From Salinibacterium sp. M195 (GTDB lineage: Bacteria > Actinomycetota > Actinomycetes > Actinomycetales > Microbacteriaceae): a stretch of DNA of 64,000 bases. Positions 8,610-17,279 of the stretch are shown here, one piece after another. Within the stretch, counting starts at the first letter, position 1, and every line of letters begins with the position of its first letter. The translations under genes and the position numbers were made by a program. Below the pieces are notes generated by a model, which was not told the origin of the DNA, did no database searches, and saw only the letters and a program-made list of their open reading frames with translations. The stretch lies in contig NZ_CP040814.1 of the NCBI RefSeq assembly GCF_019443965.1, forward strand, positions 2,852,001 through 2,916,000. The letters are read 5' to 3'.

Positions 8610-9278
8610 TCATTTCAGTAGGAGGGCATGAAGCTCGGCGATTGTTGATTTCGTCGACACGTGGTGAATGCTCGTCCATCCGTGCGCTCGCGCTGCTAAA
8701 CAATTAGCGGCGATATCGTCGATCAACACAACCACTGAACCTGACGGTGACAGCTTCTCATCAGCGTGAGCAAAAATGCGCGGGTCAGGTTTAGCCAAGC
8801 CGATTTCGTGCGACCGCACCCAGGCCTCGAAGACATCGACTCCGGCCAGCATCTTCGCCCGGTGGGGTTCCCACTCAGCCACGCTGTTCGTCAGCATTCC
8901 GACGCGCACTCCAGCATCAGTCAATCGGTGAAGTTCACCAAGCAGCTCAGTGTTGAGAGGCCGATCGCGGTACCAGTATTCGTCCCAGCGGCCGAGGTCC
9001 ACCTGACTAACGGTACCGATCGGCAGGGCTTTCTCAAGGAGCGCACCCCACTCTGCCTGACTGATGAGCCCCAACTCAAGAGGCCGAAGTCCTGTGACGT
9101 CGAGATCGTGGGCTACTCGCGTTGCCGCCTCCATGAGCACGCTCCACGGGACACCGCTCGCCGCAACAACCTGAGCAATGGCTTCGTCAAGGGGAGGGGT
9201 CAGGACTCCCCCAAAGTCACACCAGATGACTCCGAGGCCGACTGCCGGTGCGGGTGCGGGTGCGAAATCAGATGACAT
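8610..9278 (-). CDS. HAD superfamily hydrolase (subfamily IA, epoxide-hydrolase/phosphatase-like)
   Basis: 222 residues from the ATG at 9278, which overlaps the ATPase stop by 11 bases; an in-frame ATG at 9293 is an alternative. Motif I is CDFGGVL with nucleophile Asp21; the second acidic residue of the usual DxD is Gly23, as in the DFGGVL group that includes soluble epoxide hydrolase N-domain-like and YihX-like phosphatases. Motif II (MLTNS), motif III Lys in GLAKPDPRIF, and motif IV VLIDDIAAN follow in order. It is the last gene of the UgpB-type import operon and may dephosphorylate an imported compound, which is inference from position. Confidence 0.88.
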   Translation of the reverse strand: MSSDFAPAPAPAVGLGVIWCDFGGVLTPPLDEAIAQVVAASGVPWSVLMEAATRVAHDLDVTGLRPLELGLISQAEWGALLEKALPIGTVSQVDLGRWDEYWYRDRPLNTELLGELHRLTDAGVRVGMLTNSVAEWEPHRAKMLAGVDVFEAWVRSHEIGLAKPDPRIFAHADEKLSPSGSVVVLIDDIAANCLAARAHGWTSIHHVSTKSTIAELHALLLK

Positions 9279-10338
9279 TGCGGCGGTTTCCATTCGAGTC
9301 AAAGTAGTGAAGGCGAGCAGCAGCAATTGTGGCGCGAACGGGATCACCCGGCTTCAGCCAGCGCTCTCCTTCACGCTGAGTGATGGTGAAGGTGTGCGCG
9401 CCGTCGCGGATGAGAACCTGCTGGCCATCGCCCGTGAACTCGCACACCTCGGCAATCCCCGATACGTGAAGCGCTGCGGATGAATCGACCTCGGAGGTTT
9501 CTTTACCGAGCGGAGGCAGGATCTCTGCATCGCCAGCTCGCCAGCCGACGCGCCCAGCGCCATCCGGCTCTGATTGCAGATTCATTGCAGGAGATCCCAC
9601 AAACGTTGCCACGAACTCGCTAGCGGGGCGGTGGAAAAGTTCCTCAGCGGTGCCAGCCTGCGCGACTCTGCCTGCATCCATGACCACGAGGTGGGTAGCC
9701 ATCGACAGCGCCTCGTGTTGATCGTGCGTGACCAATACGAGCGTCGCTTTGATCTCGCGGTGGAGACGCAGAATCTCGGCGCGGGCGCTGGCCCGCAATT
9801 GAGAATCGAGTGCTGAGAGCGGCTCATCCAAGAGCAGCACCTGTGGACGTCGAATGATCGCCCGTCCCAGCGCCACTCGCTGGCGCTGCCCTCCGCTGAG
9901 CTGCGACGGCTTGCGATCGAGCAGCGAATCAAGTCCGAGCAAGGCCGCAACGCTGGCTACCCGTTGGCTGATCTCCGTTTTCGAGGGACCCGTCTGCCGA
10001 TCGTGTCGAGCGTGAAGTCGCAACCCGAAGGAAAGGTTCGCGGCGACAGACATATGCGGGTAGAGGGCATAGTCCTGAAAAACCATGGCCACGTCGCGCT
10101 CGCCGGCACGCTGACTCGTGAGTGGTTCACCGCCGAGAATGAGCTCGCCGGTGGTTGCAGTGTCTAAGCCAGAGAGCACCCGCAGCAGGGTTGATTTGCC
10201 GCATCCCGATGGCCCAACGACCACGGTGAGAGAACCGGCAGGAATCTCCAGGTCGATGCCGTCAAGCGCCACCGCGGTGCCGAATTTCTTGGTGAGACCA
10301 GAAAGGCGAATATCGCCGCTATGAGTAGTGAGTGTCAT
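9268..10338 (-). CDS. ABC transporter ATP-binding protein, MalK/UgpC type
   Basis: 356 residues. Walker A GPSGCGKST at about 42-50, Q-loop, signature LSGGQRQRV, Walker B VLLLDEPLSALD, then a C-terminal TOBE-like regulatory domain from about residue 245 (the segment AGRVGWRAGDAEI and the repeated beta-strands after it). This architecture is specific for carbohydrate and glycerol-phosphate importers of the CUT1 class. Overlaps the permease gene upstream by four bases and the HAD gene downstream by 11. The energising subunit for the two permeases at 10335 and 11176. Confidence 0.95.
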   Translation of the reverse strand: MTLTTHSGDIRLSGLTKKFGTAVALDGIDLEIPAGSLTVVVGPSGCGKSTLLRVLSGLDTATTGELILGGEPLTSQRAGERDVAMVFQDYALYPHMSVAANLSFGLRLHARHDRQTGPSKTEISQRVASVAALLGLDSLLDRKPSQLSGGQRQRVALGRAIIRRPQVLLLDEPLSALDSQLRASARAEILRLHREIKATLVLVTHDQHEALSMATHLVVMDAGRVAQAGTAEELFHRPASEFVATFVGSPAMNLQSEPDGAGRVGWRAGDAEILPPLGKETSEVDSSAALHVSGIAEVCEFTGDGQQVLIRDGAHTFTITQREGERWLKPGDPVRATIAAARLHYFDSNGNRRNVI

Positions 10339-11189
10339 TTGAGTCCCGACTGAAGGAAGGCATCAGTGATTCGACGCGAAGCGACGAGATACACGATGAG
10401 AATGGGCAAACTGGTGAGGGTAGCGGCGGCGAGCAATCCGCCGAAGTTGGTGCCTTCTGCGGTCTCGAACTGACGCAAGCCGATCTGCACCGTGGTGTCG
10501 ATCTGGCGTGGCGCTACCAGCAATGGCCAGAGGTAGTCGTTCCAGCTAGTGATGAAGACGAGGATGCTGACGGCAGCAATCGCTGGTCGCAATGCCGGCA
10601 ACACTATGTTCCACAGCACCTCAAACGGTCGGGCACCGTCGAGTCGCGCGGCGTTGAGGAGCGACCGCGGTAGTCCGTCAACGTGTTGCAGCAACAGGAG
10701 AACCGCCAACGCCGACGATCCGAGTTGCGGCACGATCAATCCCGCTTCGGTGTTAAGCCAGCCCAGCTTGGCTGTCATCAAGAACTGGGGAATGATGAGC
10801 GCCTGCGGCGGGATGGCCAGCGAAATGGTGAGCAGAGTGAGAACCACACCGCGGTAGCGAGGGCTGAAATAGGCCAGAGCAAATGCGCCGAGAATCGCGA
10901 TGATGACTTGACCGATCACGACGCCCGCCGCCATGACGAAGGTATTGCTGAGAAGCAACCCCACGGGCCACACCGTAATCGCGTGCACGTAGTGCTCGAG
11001 CGTGGGGTGAGCCGAGAGTGGTGTCAACGAGTAGATCTCGTTCGCAGGTTTGAACGACGTCAGGATGCCCCAGAGCACGGGGAATGTCATAGCCAGAATC
11101 ACCCCGAGTAAGACAGCGTGCCAGGCGATGGTGCCGGTCGCTGCGCGCGAACGCGTCCGTAGACCGGCGGCGTGATTAACGGTGCGCAC
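10335..11189 (-). CDS. CUT1 ABC permease, MalG/UgpE type
   Basis: 284 residues, six predicted membrane helices. The EAA loop reads NAARLDGARPFEVLWNIVLPALRPA, given here in description as the motif around residues 183-207 with the D-G-A core. N-terminal cytoplasmic Arg-rich stretch, first helix at about 25-45. Overlaps the UgpA-type permease by 14 bases and the ATPase by four. Forms the channel with the gene at 11176. The long periplasmic loop after helix 1 (SLTPLSAHPTLEHY) is typical of MalG/UgpE proteins. Confidence 0.93.
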   Translation of the reverse strand: MRTVNHAAGLRTRSRAATGTIAWHAVLLGVILAMTFPVLWGILTSFKPANEIYSLTPLSAHPTLEHYVHAITVWPVGLLLSNTFVMAAGVVIGQVIIAILGAFALAYFSPRYRGVVLTLLTISLAIPPQALIIPQFLMTAKLGWLNTEAGLIVPQLGSSALAVLLLLQHVDGLPRSLLNAARLDGARPFEVLWNIVLPALRPAIAAVSILVFITSWNDYLWPLLVAPRQIDTTVQIGLRQFETAEGTNFGGLLAAATLTSLPILIVYLVASRRITDAFLQSGLK

Positions 11190-12102
11190 TGATTCTCCTC
11201 AGTAGTACCCAGATGAGGCCAGCGAGCGCAAAGAAAAGCAGCACGATGGCCGCCGCGGCCGATGCCATTCCTGTTTCAAAGAACTCGAAGCCGAGGGTGT
11301 AAATGCGGTAATAGACGTTGTCGGTTACTCCGTCTGGCCCTCCTTGAGTGAGAACTGAGACGTTGGTGAACACCCATTGCCCCGCCAACACAATGCTCAG
11401 GATCCCCAGAAGAACCGTTGTTTTATGCAATTGGGGAATCACGATGAATCGTGTGGTTTCCCATGCCGTGGCAGATTCGAGACGCGCGGCCTCAAGCGTG
11501 CGGCGGTCGAGCGCTGTTAACGCTGCGCTGTAAAGCAACATGTTGAACGCGGTCACCTTCGCCGCCGTTACGAGAACGATCACGATCAGGGCGCTGCGGG
11601 GATCACCGAGCCAGTTCATTGGCGGCAAGCCCACGAACCCAATGATTTCATTGGCGAGGCCCTGCAGCGGATTCAGAATGAACCGCCACGATACGGCTGC
11701 CGCTACGGGGGCGACCATCACTGGCAGAAAGAGCAACGAGCGATACACGGTGCTCGCTCGACCCGATTTCTGCCAGAGCATGATCGCGAGAAACATCGGA
11801 ACAATAGTGGAGAACGGCAGCAGCGCTGCCGCGTACAGCAGGGTTTGTCCGGCGGCTTGCCCGAATTCGGGCTCCCGAAACAACCGAGCGTAGTTGTCAA
11901 AACCGACGAAGCCTCCGACATCCCCCGTGAGATTCCACTCGAGAAAGGACAAGACTCCGGTGAAGAGGGCCGGACCATAAATCCACATGAAGAGCAGCAG
12001 CAGTACTGGCGTGACGTATGGCCACGCGCGGCCAGGGCGGCGCCGCCGATCGCGGGCACTGTCAGCGACAGTGCCCGCGATCGATGAGGTCACAATGGTC
12101 AC
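11176..12102 (-). CDS. CUT1 ABC permease, MalF/UgpA type
   Basis: 308 residues, six helices, starting four bases inside the end of the binding-protein gene. N-terminal 25 residues are basic and cytoplasmic and are encoded by a perfect hairpin (12048-12082). The EAA loop is visible around EAARLESATAWETTRFIVIP. Length is that of UgpA rather than MalF, which has an extra large periplasmic loop. Pairs with the permease at 10335. Confidence 0.93.
   Translation of the reverse strand: MTIVTSSIAGTVADSARDRRRRPGRAWPYVTPVLLLLFMWIYGPALFTGVLSFLEWNLTGDVGGFVGFDNYARLFREPEFGQAAGQTLLYAAALLPFSTIVPMFLAIMLWQKSGRASTVYRSLLFLPVMVAPVAAAVSWRFILNPLQGLANEIIGFVGLPPMNWLGDPRSALIVIVLVTAAKVTAFNMLLYSAALTALDRRTLEAARLESATAWETTRFIVIPQLHKTTVLLGILSIVLAGQWVFTNVSVLTQGGPDGVTDNVYYRIYTLGFEFFETGMASAAAAIVLLFFALAGLIWVLLRRISAHR
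12048..12082 (-). promoter_or_regulatory. Perfect 16-bp hairpin inside the first codons of the permease
   Basis: 12048-12063 and 12067-12082 are perfect reverse complements separated by three bases (AGC). The structure starts 20 bases inside the permease coding region and 17 bases beyond the binding-protein stop. No T-run follows. Located where it could block 3' exonucleases degrading back into the binding-protein message or slow translation of the permease. Confidence 0.65.
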
Positions 12103-13418
12103 GGAGCGCCAACGAGGTCACGGATGCGGTCGGCTGTCTCGGTGAGCGTTAGCTTCACATCCGCATCCCGCAACACGATAGGCGATACGGCATTGTCTTG
12201 GAACAACACCGTCGCTTGGTTCGCCTTCGCTGAGGGGAATGAGAGGTACGGAGCAACAGTAGCGAGCTGGTCGAGTGCGGGCAGGAGCAGTGTGTTTTCT
12301 TCGAAGTACCCAGCCAAGTATTCAGGGTCGGTCGCAAGTTCTGCTCGCAGTGGTAAATAGCCGATGTTCTCGGTAATCATCGTGTAGCCCTCTTTGCTCG
12401 TCATGAACTTCACGAACTCCCACGCAGCCTGTTGCTTGGCTTCGTCTTCGCTCAAGACGACGAGACTGGCCCCCGAGTGAGTGGGGCGTGCAGCCTGGTC
12501 AGAGAAGGTCGGGAACGCGGCAGAGCGTAGTTCGAAGTTGCCTTCGGCTGCGGCACTGATGGTGCCCTGTACCGCAGTTGTGATGACGAACATTCCGAGC
12601 TCGCCCGACGAGAACGCGGCTAGAGCATCTCCGACCTCAACCGCAGGCTGGAGACCCTCTTGAGTGAGGTCTTGAAGTGCGCTTAGTCCGGCGATGGCTT
12701 CGGTCGAATCCAGTGTGATCCCACCGTTCTCATCGACGATCGATCCACCGGCGCTGTTAATGACCGACTGGGTGAGGTAATCGGACTTGCCCGAATCCAC
12801 TGCGCCGAAGTAGACACCATAGTGGCCAGATTCGGTGATGGCCTCTGCTGCAGCTGCTACCGCTTCGATGCTCGTTGGCGGGCTGTCTGGGTCGAGCCCA
12901 GCACCCCGGAATAGATCAGCGTTATAGAAGATCGCGGGGATCGAGACGGTGTACGGCAGCGCATAGGCAACGCCGTCACGCGCACCGGTAGCGATCAGTG
13001 CTTGATTGATGCCCTCAGCGTGGTCTGCCCATTCATCACCGGCAATTTCTTCGATCGACTGAATCGGGAGCGTTTCGAGGCCTTCCGCGAGTTTGCTGTA
13101 GCCCAGTTGAACCACATCAGGGGCGATTCCCGCAGCGACAGCGGTCTTCGTTTTCGTGAGTACATCGGCGACCGGGACTGCTTCGGGCACGACAGTGATG
13201 TCGGGGTGGAGTTCAGCGAACCGGTCGAGAAGGAGCTGGGTACCTTCGCCTGCGGCTCCAGCGGTGCCGTAGTTGTAGGAGCTGAAGGTGATGGTCACAC
13301 CATCTGCTTCCCCAGCATCCGCAGTGGCGGAGCATCCAGAGACAGCCAGAACTGAGCCGACGGCAAGGACCGCGACAAACCTGCGAGAGGCCAAAGCGGA
13401 AGGACGGAAGATATTCAT
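12099..13418 (-). CDS. Extracellular solute-binding lipoprotein, UgpB/MalE type
   Basis: 439 residues. Signal peptide with lipobox LAVSGC, lipidated Cys29. The mature part is an extracellular solute-binding domain family 1, with the hinge segment TFSSYNYGTAGAAGEG near its start, AGIAPDVVQLGYSKLAEGL and KQQAAWEFVKFMTS near the C-terminus. Starts four bases inside the MBL-fold hydrolase gene and overlaps the first permease. Binding partner of the CUT1 permeases downstream. The ligand is likely a sugar, polyol or glycerophosphate-like compound; the two flanking hydrolases of phosphoester type favour a phosphorylated ligand, but this is inference. Confidence 0.93.
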   Translation of the reverse strand: MNIFRPSALASRRFVAVLAVGSVLAVSGCSATADAGEADGVTITFSSYNYGTAGAAGEGTQLLLDRFAELHPDITVVPEAVPVADVLTKTKTAVAAGIAPDVVQLGYSKLAEGLETLPIQSIEEIAGDEWADHAEGINQALIATGARDGVAYALPYTVSIPAIFYNADLFRGAGLDPDSPPTSIEAVAAAAEAITESGHYGVYFGAVDSGKSDYLTQSVINSAGGSIVDENGGITLDSTEAIAGLSALQDLTQEGLQPAVEVGDALAAFSSGELGMFVITTAVQGTISAAAEGNFELRSAAFPTFSDQAARPTHSGASLVVLSEDEAKQQAAWEFVKFMTSKEGYTMITENIGYLPLRAELATDPEYLAGYFEENTLLLPALDQLATVAPYLSFPSAKANQATVLFQDNAVSPIVLRDADVKLTLTETADRIRDLVGAP

Positions 13419-14251
13419 GCGGGAACCTTTTTCTGAGTGGCGGAAATGGTGAGCGGGACGGTCGGTTGAGTGACACGCACGGGACCGGCAAAAACGCCGG
13501 AGGCGCGGTCTTGGTGCCAGGTATGATCAGCCGGATCGGTGCTGCTGAAGTGGGTAAGAACTAGTTCAGCCACGCCGGCGTCACGGGCCGCTTCGGCAGC
13601 TTCAATGGCGGTCAGGTGACCATGGCCACTGCGGTCAGTTTCACGGAGGGTGCATTCGCTGAGGAGCGTTCCGGCCCCTTCGGCTAACGCGGGCAGCGCA
13701 TCCGTCACGCCAGTATCGCCCGTGTACACGAGGCTGTCTGGGCCGGATTCGACGCGGATGCCGCAGTTGGGCGAAACGTGTTTGAGCAGCTCGAAGCGCA
13801 ACGCCAAATCGCCAACAGTATGTGTTTCACCCGGCTCGTATTCGTGAACATCGAACGCGAGATCAAATGATCGGTCGAGTAGCGGATGCGTCGTGACCGG
13901 AAACAACTGAGCAAGCTGCTGAAGCACAACGAGGGCTCCGCGTGGAACGAAGAGTGGAACCGGGGCCACCGCCTCGTTGACCGCCAACTGGCCGGTGTGC
14001 TCGTCGCGATACAGCCGGTGGTTAAGCAACATCTTGCCGAGCGGCAGGAGATCGTAGATATGGTCGCTGTGCTGGTGGCTAATGAACACCGCATCAAGAG
14101 TCTGCTTCGTCAGGTAGCGACTAAGTGAGAGCGCGGTTCCAGGGCCCGCATCGAGCAACAACCTCGATGAAGGAGTCTCGACCAGATAGCCGGAGCTCCC
14201 TTGGCCGTCGCTTGGCATCCCCGCGAGGATACCGAGTGGGGTGATTTGCAT
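13415..14251 (-). CDS. MBL-fold metallo-hydrolase, RNase Z/phosphodiesterase-like
   Basis: 278 residues. Metal-binding motif SHQHSDH (His59, His61, Asp63, His64), then the third and fourth metal sites in YTGDTG and ECTLRE, and a late GHLTAIEAAEAARDAG plus LTHFS block that is typical of RNase Z- and cyclic-phosphodiesterase-like members. No signal peptide. First gene of the six-gene operon and coupled by a four-base overlap to the binding protein, so it probably acts on the imported compound in the cytoplasm. Not a beta-lactamase: those are exported and lack the GHLT block. Confidence 0.88.
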   Translation of the reverse strand: MQITPLGILAGMPSDGQGSSGYLVETPSSRLLLDAGPGTALSLSRYLTKQTLDAVFISHQHSDHIYDLLPLGKMLLNHRLYRDEHTGQLAVNEAVAPVPLFVPRGALVVLQQLAQLFPVTTHPLLDRSFDLAFDVHEYEPGETHTVGDLALRFELLKHVSPNCGIRVESGPDSLVYTGDTGVTDALPALAEGAGTLLSECTLRETDRSGHGHLTAIEAAEAARDAGVAELVLTHFSSTDPADHTWHQDRASGVFAGPVRVTQPTVPLTISATQKKVPA

Positions 14252-14388
14252 AGGTCGCTTTCGTTGGCGGCCGCCGGGTTAGCGGGCCGTTCGAGAACAA
14301 TCGTGGCTGCTACGAAGGAGGGCATCAATGGCCAGAATCCGAACGATCAATTGGGCTGCATAATCGGTGAAAGAGGGCACTATCGGGC
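14252..14388 (-). promoter_or_regulatory. Upstream region of the MBL-UgpB operon
   Basis: 137 non-coding bases between the LysR gene end and the operon start, on the same strand. It should hold the operon promoter and any LysR site. I could not pick a convincing -35/-10 pair or a clear T-N11-A palindrome by eye, so only the region is reported. Confidence 0.35.
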
Positions 14389-15288
14389 CTACCGCAGGCT
14401 CTCTGCAAGCTGAATGAGGCTCTCAACAACAGAGTTCACTAAGGGTTCACTGTGGCGTGCGCTCCATGCCACATGGATATCAACAGTCGGCTCAATCGGA
14501 GTTAGTCTCAGCATGTGAAGCCCATTAGCTTTGCTCTGTTCAGCGCGCGGTAGTGACGCAAACCCAACGCTGTCGGTGGTCTCTAGCTCAAGGTGATAGC
14601 TCGCCGGGTCGGTTCTTGAGGCCGCCTTTTGCAGACCGATACCTTGCGATTGTGAGGCCGACAGCACTGCACTTTCGATGGCAGAACTCGTGGGGTCGGT
14701 TCCTGCCAGCTGAAGATAGCGAGCGATCTCCCCGAACGATGCTTCGCTTGCGTTCGACAGCGGGTGACCCGCCCGCACCATCGCAACCACCGGAACGCTC
14801 AGCAGAAACTGGCTGCTGATTCCTTCTTCATCGACCGGTCCGTACACGAGGCCCAAGTCAAGATCCCCGCGAACTAGCGCCTTCAACTGGTCTTGGGAGG
14901 CCATTTCTCGCAACATTGTGGTCATGCCCGGTTCGCGATTTCGAAGGTCAGCCAACAAGGGCAGGAGCAACAATCTGCTTGCAGGATAGTTGGTGGCGAT
15001 TCGTAGCGAACCGCCCCGCCGCGCAGCTTGTTGAGCGAGCGAAACCGATCGTTCGACCGCCGCGAAAACTCGCTCAATCTCAGAGAGAAAGACTGTTCCC
15101 GCCGGCGTGAGTTGCACAGTCCGCGAACTTCGGTGAACCAGACGAACGCCCACATCATCTTCAAGTTTCTGCAGCATCTGACTAACAGATGCTTGAGCAA
15201 TGAAGAGCCGCTTGGCTGCTTTTCCAAAGTGGAGTTCGGCGGCGATGGTGCGAAAGACTTCGAGCTGGCGGAATTCCATGATGGCCAC
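14389..15288 (-). CDS. LysR-family transcriptional regulator
   Basis: 299 residues. N-terminal winged helix-turn-helix (about residues 4-62) with the classic FRQLEVFRTIAAELHFGKAA and SVSQMLQKLEDDVG elements; the remainder is a LysR substrate-binding domain. Start could be ATG 15288 or the ATG three codons later (MEFRQLEV). Same orientation and directly upstream of the MBL/UgpB operon, so it is the likely activator of that operon; LysR genes are more often divergent, which makes the arrangement slightly unusual. Confidence 0.93.
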   Translation of the reverse strand: MAIMEFRQLEVFRTIAAELHFGKAAKRLFIAQASVSQMLQKLEDDVGVRLVHRSSRTVQLTPAGTVFLSEIERVFAAVERSVSLAQQAARRGGSLRIATNYPASRLLLLPLLADLRNREPGMTTMLREMASQDQLKALVRGDLDLGLVYGPVDEEGISSQFLLSVPVVAMVRAGHPLSNASEASFGEIARYLQLAGTDPTSSAIESAVLSASQSQGIGLQKAASRTDPASYHLELETTDSVGFASLPRAEQSKANGLHMLRLTPIEPTVDIHVAWSARHSEPLVNSVVESLIQLAESLR

Positions 15289-15350
15289 GAGTCAACCCGT
15301 CGCATATGAACACCCGGTGTCGACACGAGGATTGCGGGGAGGATCCGGCG

Positions 15351-16352
15351 CTAGTTGAGGTTCGCCAGGAACGCTCGGTAGTCCGCGGCGGTTAGCTCAG
15401 GGATTTCGAGCATCGGTAAATGTCCCACTCCGGGGTACGTCACCAGTCTGGAATCGGGTAGCCCCGCCACCCACACCTCTGCGGCCGTCGGGCTGATGAT
15501 GCGATCTCCCTCGCCCCAGAGCACCAGGCTGGGCGCGGTGATTTCAGCAAGGCGGTCATCGAGAAGGTCGTTGCCTCCAAAGTCCGCAGTAATTTCGGCT
15601 AATTGATCGCGGCGTTCTGCTTGATCCTGAGCAAGCGCATCTTTGACGAAGCCGGGAAGGAACGGGGGCTTCTCCATCGTCATCGCGTAGAAGTCGTCAT
15701 ATTTGGATGGGTCAGTGAACAGGAACGGGTTGGTGTTGCCCGCTTCCGTCATCGTGTTCATCTCGCTCGCCTCAGGGGAGATCACGCCGGCAGCATCGCT
15801 TAGTCCCAGCGAAAGCGTGCGTTCCGGGTTTTCGAGCGCAAAGGTGGCCGCGATGAAGCCACCCATCGAGTTGCCGATTATGTGTACTTGGTCGATACCG
15901 AGTTGATCAAGCAGCCCGGCGACCCGGATAGCTTGAGCGGGCGCTGAGTAGTCCACCCCGGAGACGAACGGTGTGTCGCCGTGGCCTGCCAGGTCCGGGA
16001 TTATCACGTGATAGTCGTCGTTGAACTTGGCTGCGAACCGAGCCCAAACGTCGCGGTCGGCACTGAAACCGTGAAGCAGCACGATGGTTGGCGCATCCAG
16101 TGGTCCACCTTCGTAGTAGGCCATCTGCAGCCCATCGACTTCGGTCTGCTCAGTGTGTAGGCCTGCGAGCCGAGTCTCGGTTCCAATGGTTACGTCGTAA
16201 GCGAGACGACCGATGCCGGGGTAGGTCGCCCAGATGGCGACAGCGGCAAGCAACACGAGCACGCCGACCGCGACGAGGCGCCGACGTAGCTTTGGGCGTC
16301 GGCGCGGCTGCGGTTTCGGGGCCACGTGCGGATCCGTTGGCGCGTGGTTCAT
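15351..16352 (-). CDS. Membrane-anchored alpha/beta hydrolase
   Basis: 333 residues. Basic N-terminal tail, one membrane segment at about 26-43, then an alpha/beta hydrolase domain: oxyanion region LLHGFSADRDVW, nucleophile elbow GNSMGG with Ser162, and the late His in GVGHLPMLE; the acidic residue is probably in LWGEGDRIISP. Such enzymes hydrolyse esters or C-C bonds of lipid-like compounds. The single N-terminal helix suggests it faces outward from the membrane. Start overlaps the SDR stop (TGATG), so the two are co-transcribed and share the TetR-type operator upstream of the SDR gene. Confidence 0.9.
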   Translation of the reverse strand: MNHAPTDPHVAPKPQPRRRPKLRRRLVAVGVLVLLAAVAIWATYPGIGRLAYDVTIGTETRLAGLHTEQTEVDGLQMAYYEGGPLDAPTIVLLHGFSADRDVWARFAAKFNDDYHVIIPDLAGHGDTPFVSGVDYSAPAQAIRVAGLLDQLGIDQVHIIGNSMGGFIAATFALENPERTLSLGLSDAAGVISPEASEMNTMTEAGNTNPFLFTDPSKYDDFYAMTMEKPPFLPGFVKDALAQDQAERRDQLAEITADFGGNDLLDDRLAEITAPSLVLWGEGDRIISPTAAEVWVAGLPDSRLVTYPGVGHLPMLEIPELTAADYRAFLANLN

Positions 16353-17194
16353 CAGCGGTTGCTGCCTGCGTGGGAACCTCCTGCACTGCCTGCTTTGGCA
16401 CGCCCGACGAAATGGTCCATTGTGTTGTTCACGCCGAGCTGATTCATGAGTTTGTCGAACCAGCGGACCGGAAGCACCCGGGCGGGCGACAAGAGGTTTA
16501 CGAACCGGGGCATGATCAACTGATGCCTGCCCTTCTCGATTGCTGTCAGCGTTTTCTGAACTACATATTCGGGAGTCAGGATGGGCAACAGCCGAGGGTA
16601 TTTGGTTTGCACACCCTCAAACATTCCAGTGCTGACGAAGTAGGGGCACACGACCAGCGAATTAACTCCGGTGTTTGCTTTCGAGAGTTCTACCCGAAGT
16701 GACTCGGCGAATCCGAGAGCAGCAAACTTGCTCGCGGAATAGTCGGTTTGCTTAGCTACTCCGACAAGACCGGCGGCGCTAGAGATGGTGACGACGGTGC
16801 CGTGACGGTTCGCGATCATGTTCCCGAGGAACGCGCGAGTAACCCAGAACAGAGCAAGCGTGTTTACGCGAATCGTGCGCTCAATCGCGTCATCAGTAGC
16901 ATCAAGAAGATTTTTGCCAGTGACGATTCCCGCGTTGTTGATCACAACATCCGCTTGGCCGGTTTTCTTCGCGGCCGCCTTGACCGCATCCCGGTCAGAC
17001 ACATCGACGGTGAACGCCTCGGCGTGATGACCCGCGCCAAGGATCTCCTGACACACTCTCTCGGCCGCGGCCGCCGACAGATCCCACACCACGACCCTGG
17101 CTCCGCGTTCCGCAGCACCTAGAGCCAGAAGTCGCCCGATGCCGCTTCCGCCACCGGTGATCACAACGGTTTGATTCTTCAGAGGATGAGTCAC
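16352..17194 (-). CDS. Short-chain dehydrogenase/reductase (SDR)
   Basis: 280 residues. Cofactor motif TGGGSGIG (13-20), NNAG at 86-89, catalytic Ser139, Tyr152 and Lys156 (YSASK). The 60-residue C-terminal tail after the Rossmann fold, with a hydrophobic stretch and the VQKTLTAIEKGRHQLIMP block, matches membrane-associated retinol dehydrogenase/DHRS-like SDRs rather than short FabG proteins. Coupled to the alpha/beta hydrolase. The 85-bp gap to the divergent TetR gene contains a perfect palindrome, so TetR very likely controls this pair. Confidence 0.92.
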   Translation of the reverse strand: MTHPLKNQTVVITGGGSGIGRLLALGAAERGARVVVWDLSAAAAERVCQEILGAGHHAEAFTVDVSDRDAVKAAAKKTGQADVVINNAGIVTGKNLLDATDDAIERTIRVNTLALFWVTRAFLGNMIANRHGTVVTISSAAGLVGVAKQTDYSASKFAALGFAESLRVELSKANTGVNSLVVCPYFVSTGMFEGVQTKYPRLLPILTPEYVVQKTLTAIEKGRHQLIMPRFVNLLSPARVLPVRWFDKLMNQLGVNNTMDHFVGRAKAGSAGGSHAGSNR

Positions 17195-17235
17195 TCGTCT
17201 TCTCCTTCAGCAACAGCGCGGACCCGCAATAACAA

Positions 17236-17255
17236 TATTGACCGTTCGGTCAATA
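17236..17255. promoter_or_regulatory. TetR-type operator, perfect 9-2-9 palindrome
   Basis: TATTGACCG-TT-CGGTCAATA between the divergent SDR and TetR genes. The TTGACC half-sites can each double as a -35 element for the two opposite promoters, so bound repressor would block both. The symmetry is exact over 18 paired bases. The form (GACCG..CGGTC core) is like many TetR operators of lipid or ester metabolism regulators. Confidence 0.8.
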
Positions 17256-17279
17256 GATTGCAATAGCTAAGCTTGAAGC

